From NCBI RefSeq assembly GCF_963924675.1, contig NC_089239.1, forward strand, positions 6,747,001-6,811,000: a stretch of DNA of 64,000 bases. Reading direction: 5' to 3'. The stretch is from Phocoena phocoena. Lineage: Eukaryota; Chordata; Mammalia; Artiodactyla; Phocoenidae. The position numbers and the translations under genes were made by a program. The notes under the pieces are model-generated. The model made no database searches. It was given only the letters and a program-made list of their open reading frames with translations, and was not told the DNA's origin. The first letter of the stretch is position 1; every line of letters starts with the position of its first letter. This document shows, piece after piece, positions 58,434 to 64,000 of the stretch.

Positions 58434-59135
58434 GTACGTTGGACAACGTTCACAGTGGCTCAGAACTAACACCCCTTCGTTGATCTCTCCACACCTCCTA
58501 ACTTGCATAAGACGTGTTTCTGGTGTTAGAGAGTTTTCACCAGGTGTTATGATCCGGCCTCCATAAGTTTCCAATTACATGAGAACCACATCACAATCCA
58601 GTCAGCTGGAAAAATACATTCAGTGTAGTAGACTGTGCTGTGTACGTGAAAGGAGTTCCCTCAGTGACCTTACTACAAACATAGAGATTATTCTGGAAAT
58701 ACATAGCCTTCTTAATCAAGTGAAGCTCCTTTGTAAGATAGTAAGACTAAATGCTTCCCAGGAAGAGCCTTACAGCTGCTTTTGCAACAAGTTGCCAGGA
58801 AGTTTAGCTTTCTGGGTAAGAGTAAAGTGAATTTAAATCTGGTACGAGGGAAAGAGCTGCTCTCTGGTTCACGTGGAAACCTCTGATCATTGAAGTGGGA
58901 CCTCTCCTCCAAAGCCACAGCCTGCACAGGGCACAGTGTTCAGCCGTAAAGGAGTTATATCCTATTTCAGTGTTACCCTGTCCTCGTGGTAAATGGTTAT
59001 TTCCAGAATATAATTTTAAAAAGAAACCCTCCGGCCAGATTCAGTGCGTTGGGAAGGCAGGGTAGAACTAATCTCTTAATGTTTTTGTTTATGTGGTTTT
59101 TGGTATTTATATACTTTGTTTGGTCTTATTGGCAG

Positions 59136-59248
59136 CGTTGGAAGAAGCTGCAAAACGTTTCCAGGAATTGAAAGCGCAAAGAGAAAGTAAAGAAGCACTA
59201 GAGATTGAAAAAAACTCAAGAAAACCCCCTCCTTACAAACACATCAAA
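59136..59248 (+). CDS. NSD3: NSD3 coding exon 17 (residues 1041-1078)
   Basis: The acceptor is gtcttattggcag and the donor AAA|gtgagt, phase 1 in and phase 0 out. It encodes [20 protein letters not shown], then [16 protein letters not shown]. It is a charged helix linking PWWP2 to the AWS domain. Confidence 0.95.
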
Positions 59249-59649
59249 GTGAGTCTTTACCCGTGAAAACATTGCTCTTTGACAGACGAGATGAAATGCA
59301 TTGCTCTCTTAGTAGTTAGAGGCCCTTGTTGTCTTATAAAAACTTCTGCTAATTACCACCCAGTCTTCTGCAGAACAACCTGAGAGCTTCTGCTGGAGTA
59401 TGAGCCGGGGTTGCTGCCCTGGGATGATGGGGGCTCTGATGAGCCCCTCACACCGAGGAGCAAATACGTTTGATGGGAAACCCTGTTCTTGATCCAGCAG
59501 TTTGCCGTGTGACCAAATAAAAATATAGGGATTTAGCCCCTTTCTTCCAGATAGCCCACAGTGGTTTTCAGTTTTGAAATTGTCATCAACTGGTAGAAGG
59601 AGAAATACACAGGATAAATAAGTGAGAACTCACATCAGGTTTTGATATT

Positions 59650-59775
59650 TTTGTCAACTAAGGAGAGACAGCTATTAATCTTAGCTTATTCATGGGGAAG
59701 TTATGATCAAGATAAAGAGCCTTTCTCAGGGTCACACCACAGGGCAGTAGCAGAGCCAAGAGGGCCTGGGTGTTT
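59650..59775 (-). mobile_element. Possible MIR SINE close to exon 18
   Basis: tctcagggtcacaccacagg then gcagtagcagagccaagag resembles antisense MIR. It ends about 50 nt before the exon 18 acceptor. Confidence 0.4.
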
Positions 59776-59825
59776 CCTGTGTCCTGTTGAAATTCCTCCC
59801 TCCCATTTGTGATTTTGTTGTTCAG

Positions 59826-60095
59826 GCTAACAAAGTGATAGGAAAGGTACAGATCCAGGTTGCAGACCTGTCAGAGATTCCCCGCTGTAACTGCAAGCCG
59901 GCTGACGAGAACCCGTGTGGCTTGGAGTCCGAGTGCCTGAACAGAATGCTGCAGTACGAGTGTCACCCGCAGGTGTGCCCGGCAGGGGAGCGCTGCCAGA
60001 ACCAGTGCTTCACCAAGAGGCTCTACCCGGACGCAGAAATCATCAAGACAGAGCGGAGAGGCTGGGGCCTCAGGACCAAAAGGAGCATCAAGAAG
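59826..60095 (+). CDS. NSD3: NSD3 coding exon 18 (residues 1079-1168, AWS domain and SET start)
   Basis: The acceptor is gattttgttgttcag and the donor AAG|gtagtg, 90 codons, phase 0/0. It encodes the AWS zinc cluster [20 protein letters not shown], then [18 protein letters not shown]. The first SET strand [15 protein letters not shown] contributes to the S-adenosylmethionine site. The next exon, expected to begin GEFVNEYVGE, was not found before the window ends, so the catalytic core is missing here because of the window edge and not because of a gene lesion. Confidence 0.96.
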
Positions 60096-60276
60096 GTAGT
60101 GTGGGATGGGGGCAGTGGCGGAACAGACCAGGACCTATGCCTCTTAGAAATGCTTCAATAAGGATTAAATACATGGGGATTTATTCCAAAATTTTGAAAC
60201 TTCCGAAGCTGAGAGTTTGGCACTTCTTGAGCAAAGAGGGAGCAGTAAAAAGAGGTAGTAATAAAATACACATAAC

Positions 60277-60338
60277 ACACCATTGTAAAGCAATTATACT
60301 CCAATAAAGATGTTAAAAAATTCTTTTTAATTAAAAAA
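60277..60338 (+). mobile_element. Very short (about 62-nt) L1 3'-end insertion
   Basis: It holds only the last L1 bases (cattgtaaagcaattatact then ccaataaagatgtt) and an A-rich tail. The perfect 17-bp duplication aataaaatacacataac is at 60260-60276 and 60339-60355. Confidence 0.85.
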
Positions 60339-60524
60339 AATAAAATACACATAACCTTTGGATTTCCTATGATCGGTCATAAAAAGGAGAAGGGACACTG
60401 GTAATTCTATTTGAAATAATTTTTACTTGTTAAGCAAACTAGATTTAAAATTTGTAAAGGAAAAAGAGTAAAGTTAAGGGCGTACTGAGACAGAAACTAG
60501 CAACTCCAGGACTTTGCTCCAACA

Positions 60525-60710
60525 TCATAGTTCATTAGCCATGAAGCCCTGGTCAAGTCACTTAACCTCGCTGAGACCCAGTTTCTTCATCTCTAAAATG
60601 GACATAATTCCTACCCTACGTGTTTAAGAGTTGTTGCTAGTCTCAAACTAGATCATATATACAGAAGCAACTGGAAAAAGTTGAGATCTTTGATACTTAT
60701 AAATTATCTT
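60525..60710 (+). mobile_element. MIR SINE
   Basis: tcaagtcacttaacctcgct then gagacccagtttcttcatct and aaaatggacataattcctac are MIR core phrases. Confidence 0.7.
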
Positions 60711-60844
60711 CATTCTTATACTTTGAAGCAATTTTTCAAAGCAGTCTCTTTGTTTAACATGAGAAATACATGCCCATTGTAGAAGATATTTTAATGCAAA
60801 TAGCTCAAAGAAAATTGAAAATCACCAGTAAATCCTGCTATTCA

Positions 60845-60965
60845 AACAGTGGCTCTCAACCTTTAGATATCCTGAGACTCTTCCGGGTTCCTTGTTAAAA
60901 CAGTGCCACCTGAAACATTGGTGACAGGCCTGAACAGTCTGTTTTAAAACAAGTCCCCACCTCCA
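60845..60965. mobile_element. MER5-like relic (weak)
   Basis: The start cagtggctctcaacct resembles the hAT-Charlie end. No clear second end was found. Confidence 0.35.
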
Positions 60966-61458
60966 CCCTTCCCCCCACCTGCCAACATACAGAACTTGGA
61001 GCCGTGTTTAGTGAGACAAGACGGGCCTAGTGGGAATTTAAAATTATTCTTGGCATTTTTCTGCCTTTTAAAAAATCACCTTTGTAATGAAGAAATACCA
61101 TATAATGTAGTAAAGAAAATCAAACAATACAAAAAAAGATAATAAAGCATGAAATTCCTCCTTCACCCTCAATTCCTGGTCTCCATAGGTTGGTCCATAG
61201 GTTGGTATGTAGCCTTTTAGAACTTTTTCTATGCAATTCTACACATAAACACATATACAAATACATATTCATATATTCTGTATTTGTAGGGTTTTTTAAA
61301 CATCAATATAATCATACATATTATTCTTTTTTCCCACCTAATGTATCAGAAAATTATTTTTATGGTCGTAATACAGATTTCACCTCATTGTTTTTCATAG
61401 TCTCATTGTATTCCATAGTAAAATATACCATCATTTACATAGCCTGTTTTCCAGTAAA

Positions 61459-61590
61459 TATATGTGTGTGTGCGCGCGCGTGTGTGTGTGTGCGCGCATG
61501 TGTGTGTGTGTGCGCGTGTGTGTGTGTGTGCGTATGTGTGTGTGAGTGTGCGCGCGCGTGTGTGTGAGTGTGTGTGTACACACACACACA
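61459..61590. repeat. Long alternating GT/GC microsatellite
   Basis: About 130 nt of almost pure purine-pyrimidine alternation (gtgtgtgcgcgcgcgtgtg and so on), ending acacacacaca; it includes CG steps and could form Z-DNA. Confidence 0.9.
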
Positions 61591-61649
61591 TTTTTTCATT
61601 CTGTTGATCATCTGTCATCTATTTCTGTAGGTCAGATTGCTTGGGTGAA

Positions 61650-61770
61650 ACTCATTCATTCAGCACGTGTTTGTTCAGCGGCTTCCCTGTGCCTGGTGCT
61701 GTTCTAGGCACTTGGAAGACAGCAGTGAGCAGGACACCTTTGTGAGTCCACCAGGGACAGATGATAGACA
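61650..61770. mobile_element. Ancient interspersed repeat (MIR/L2 class, uncertain)
   Basis: tgcctggtgctgttctaggc then acttggaagacagcagtgag is a common old repeat phrase, the same class as at 4325. Confidence 0.4.
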
Positions 61771-63449
61771 TGTGACGCCACTTACCACCAAATGCCACCA
61801 AGAAAAATAAAGCTGTCAAAGAGGGTAGGGGTGACAGGGACTGGGTTCAGGAAGGTCTGACCCGAACGTGTGAGCGAGGAGGGCGTGCAGGCACGTGGAG
61901 GAGCAGGCCGGAGTGAAGGCCCTCCTGCGCCGGGACAGCAGGGAGCTGGAGCGGGAGCAGAGGAGGGCCGGGGAGGTGGGCGGGTGGCAAGGTAGAGGGG
62001 CAGCAGGACCAGGTCGTGCGGGGCCTCGTCGGCCTCGGGACAGGGACTTCTGGCGGAGTTTAGTAGGGAGGGCGTCCGTCTGCCTCGACGTGTTGGTTTT
62101 CTGTTGCAGCGTAACACACAGCGTGCTATCCCACAGATCCTGTAGGTCAGTGCGTAGCTGGGTCCTCTACGTAGGGGCTCACGAGGTTGCGGTCAGGGCA
62201 CTGACCTGGCTGGATTCTCATTCTTGTGCCTCAACTAGGGAAGGATCCGGCTTCCCAGCTTGCACGGATGCTGGCGCAGTTCTGTCTTCACGGCGCTAGG
62301 TCTGAGAGCATCAGGTGGTTTGGGTTTGGGTTTGTGGTTATTGTTGTCTTGCTGCTCTTGGCTTCTAGAGGCTCCTGCAGTTCCCTGCCAGATGGGGTTC
62401 TCCAGCATGGCTGTTTGCTTCCTTACAGCCAGCGAGGGAAAGAGACGCTCCAGCAGGATGGATGCTGAAGCCCTCATGTAACAAACTCACGTAATCACAT
62501 CCTGTCACTTGGGCCACATTCTGTTGCTTAGAAGCAAGTCACAGGTCCTGCTGTCTCCAGGGGAGGGGATTACACAACGGCGTGGGCACCAGCAGGCAGG
62601 GGTCACTGGGGCCACCTTAAGAGTCTGGGCTTCAGAAGAATAACTTGGGCTGTACTGTGGGGAATTTATGATCATGGAGAGAGCAATAAAAAGGAGACCA
62701 TTACAGTCCCGGAGAGAGATGCTGGTGGCCTGGACTAACTAGGGTTGTAGTTGAGTAGGAAGGAAGTGGTTGGATTTCTGACATTTTAAAGGTAGAGCCA
62801 ACAGGATTTGCCAATGCGTTGGGTTTGTGGATTGGGTCGCTTGGTCAAAGGCCATCTGCGTTTAGAATGGCATTCTATAATGCACATGTTTTGATATTAC
62901 TTTAATGCCCTGCATATCACTTGCAAATTTTTGCTTATGATTTCAGGGGAGTTTGGGGAGCCATCCTGAAATCTATCCAGTTTAATACCATGTTAACATC
63001 TTTGAATAACATTTATTTAATAACACTTATTCTAAACCATATTCTAAGTTCCTAAATTAATGATATAATTAAGAGAAAAGAAAGTACAATCAGGATTATT
63101 CTGCACTTCAGCACTTGAGGAATTGCTAATGTTAAGACAATCGGTGTTTTACAAAATAGCTAGAAATATACAGTCACTGAACAGCATGATCATAAAGACT
63201 TCGTAGCAACATGGAGAAGGTTCGGGGATACTTAGGGGACAGAAACCAACTAGCAAATTGAATGTACACAGTCAGTCCCCTTCTTTTCACACATAACAAT
63301 TCCTAAAAACGTGTGCCAGAGTTAAACAAGGGACTTCCTGTTATGATGTGGTTTCTTTCTTAGAAATTAAAAAAATTACATTAAGTACCGAATTAAACCC
63401 TGCCTTTTTGCCATTGCCTTTAAGGACAGATTTCTAGCATTTTAGAAGT

Positions 63450-63576
63450 TTTTTTTTTGTTTATTTGGCCACACTGCGCGGCTTGCTGTATCTTAGTTCC
63501 CCAACGAGGGGTTGAACCTGGGCCCTCGGCAGTGAAAGTGTGGAGTCCTAACCACAGGACCACCAGGGAATCCCCT
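63450..63576 (-). mobile_element. Short older CHR-type tRNA SINE
   Basis: Poly(T), then ggccacactgcgcggcttgc and, at the far end, the complement of ggggattccctggtggtcct. Flanks ttagaagttt and ctaaaagttc suggest a decayed duplication. Confidence 0.8.
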
Positions 63577-64000
63577 AAAAGTTCTTTATTTTGTTATTTT
63601 TATCCATAATTGAATTCACAGTTAATGGTTTTAAGTCCAGTGAGCAACTCTTTGAGGCTAAAGATTGGTCACTTTTTGGATGCCTAAAATATTTCTTTAA
63701 CAGAATAGCTAGAGACATTTATTCACAATGGTATCGAGTTTACGAGACTTCCACGCCTCATGTTTGATATCAGCACTTTCACCTTTCTGTATTCACCAAT
63801 TTTCATAGAGTAGTAAATATAAACTATAATAAATGGTTTTCAGGCCTTTAAAGCCACAGAACCCTTTCTTCAAATGAAACCTTAACTTGAATCCCAATTT
63901 GTAAAAAAAACATGAAGCGGAGCTGATTTGGTTTAAATTCTGCTCTGTAGGTTTTCATTAAAGGAAACTTGCCATAGAATAAAGTAACACTAGGTGGCAG

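Larger units (their letters stand above)
2142..60095 (+). other. NSD3: NSD3 gene body (start codon to SET domain start; 3' part outside window)
   Basis: Eighteen coding exons with matching phases give a continuous 1168-codon reading frame that I recognise as NSD3 (WHSC1L1), a nuclear SET-domain lysine methyltransferase acting on histone H3K36 and paralogous to NSD1 and NSD2. The order is: N-terminal ET-binding peptide (residues 152-163), PWWP1 (about 270-333), PHD-type zinc modules (about 706-960), PWWP2 (about 960-1022), AWS (about 1095-1145) and the first residues of SET. The catalytic core, post-SET and last PHD region are not in the window. Every intron is GT-AG except one GC-AG. NSD3 is known to have a long, a skipped-exon and a short isoform, and the exons for all three are visible here. 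No 5' non-coding exon or promoter was recognised in 1-2141. Confidence 0.97.
60096..64000 (+). other. NSD3 intron after coding exon 18 (runs off window)
   Basis: It holds a mini-L1, a MIR, a MER5-like scrap, a long GT/GC microsatellite and a late CHR SINE. A GC-rich patch (about 61880-62060) and the following sequence to about 62860 look like old repeat. The next NSD3 exon is not present. Confidence 0.7.

Noticed and set aside
61782..62481. GC-rich patch with several 70-130-codon frames, considered as a CpG island or alternative promoter
   Set aside because: The frames are low-complexity Arg/Gly/Pro translations of GC-rich DNA. The sequence after it reads like old interspersed repeat. It lies deep in an intron with no promoter motif seen.
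1..64000. CRISPR arrays, rRNA genes, functional tRNA genes, prokaryotic operons
   Set aside because: None seen. The tRNA-like sequence present is the diverged head of CHR SINEs, and the interspersed direct repeats are SINE target duplications.

Overview
The window is vertebrate nuclear DNA, almost certainly from a cetacean and probably a toothed whale. The main sign is at least 18 tRNA-derived SINEs of the CHR family (cetacean/hippo/ruminant), with the start gggcttccctggtggcgcag and a tRNA-like 5' part. Nine of them are a short, young-looking subtype ending in gaggcccgcgtaccgc plus poly(A). No ruminant-type Bov-A2 or BovB copy was recognised. L1 3' ends of cetartiodactyl type (ccaataaagatgtt) and older MIR, L2, hAT and Tigger relics fill most of the rest. 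Species assignment is inference from repeat content.

One protein-coding gene occupies the window on the + strand: NSD3 (WHSC1L1), an H3K36 histone methyltransferase. I can place 18 coding exons from the start codon (2186) to the start of the SET domain (60095). Their phases join without conflict into 1168 codons: BRD4-ET-binding peptide, PWWP1, basic linker, three PHD-type zinc modules, PWWP2, AWS, SET start. The rest of SET, post-SET and the last PHD region lie beyond the window. The 5' non-coding exon(s) and promoter lie before it. The alternative last exon of the short, catalytically dead isoform (NSD3-S) is present at 31606-31746, and the exon known to be skipped in isoform 2 is at 49266-49412. 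A further 87-nt in-frame candidate cassette exon (25836-25922) is not part of the canonical protein as I know it.

The introns hold: (1) a full-length retrocopy of LANCL1 on the - strand (15758-20005) with about 3 kb of 3'UTR, a poly(A) tail and 14-bp target-site duplications; (2) a 2.2-kb hAT DNA transposon (33056-35278) with 17-bp terminal inverted repeats and a broken transposase on the - strand; (3) two head-to-head inverted CHR SINE pairs (6985-7676 and 39918-40578) that would fold into long RNA hairpins; (4) a three-level nest of L1, CHR and CHR (41640-42600); (5) insertions that look like bare poly(A) tails with target-site duplications; (6) several L1 3' fragments.

The exons and the LANCL1 and transposase matches come from reading translated protein and recognising it. 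Repeat family names are from memory of consensus sequences and were not checked by a search. No prokaryotic features, CRISPR arrays, rRNA genes or functional tRNA genes were seen.
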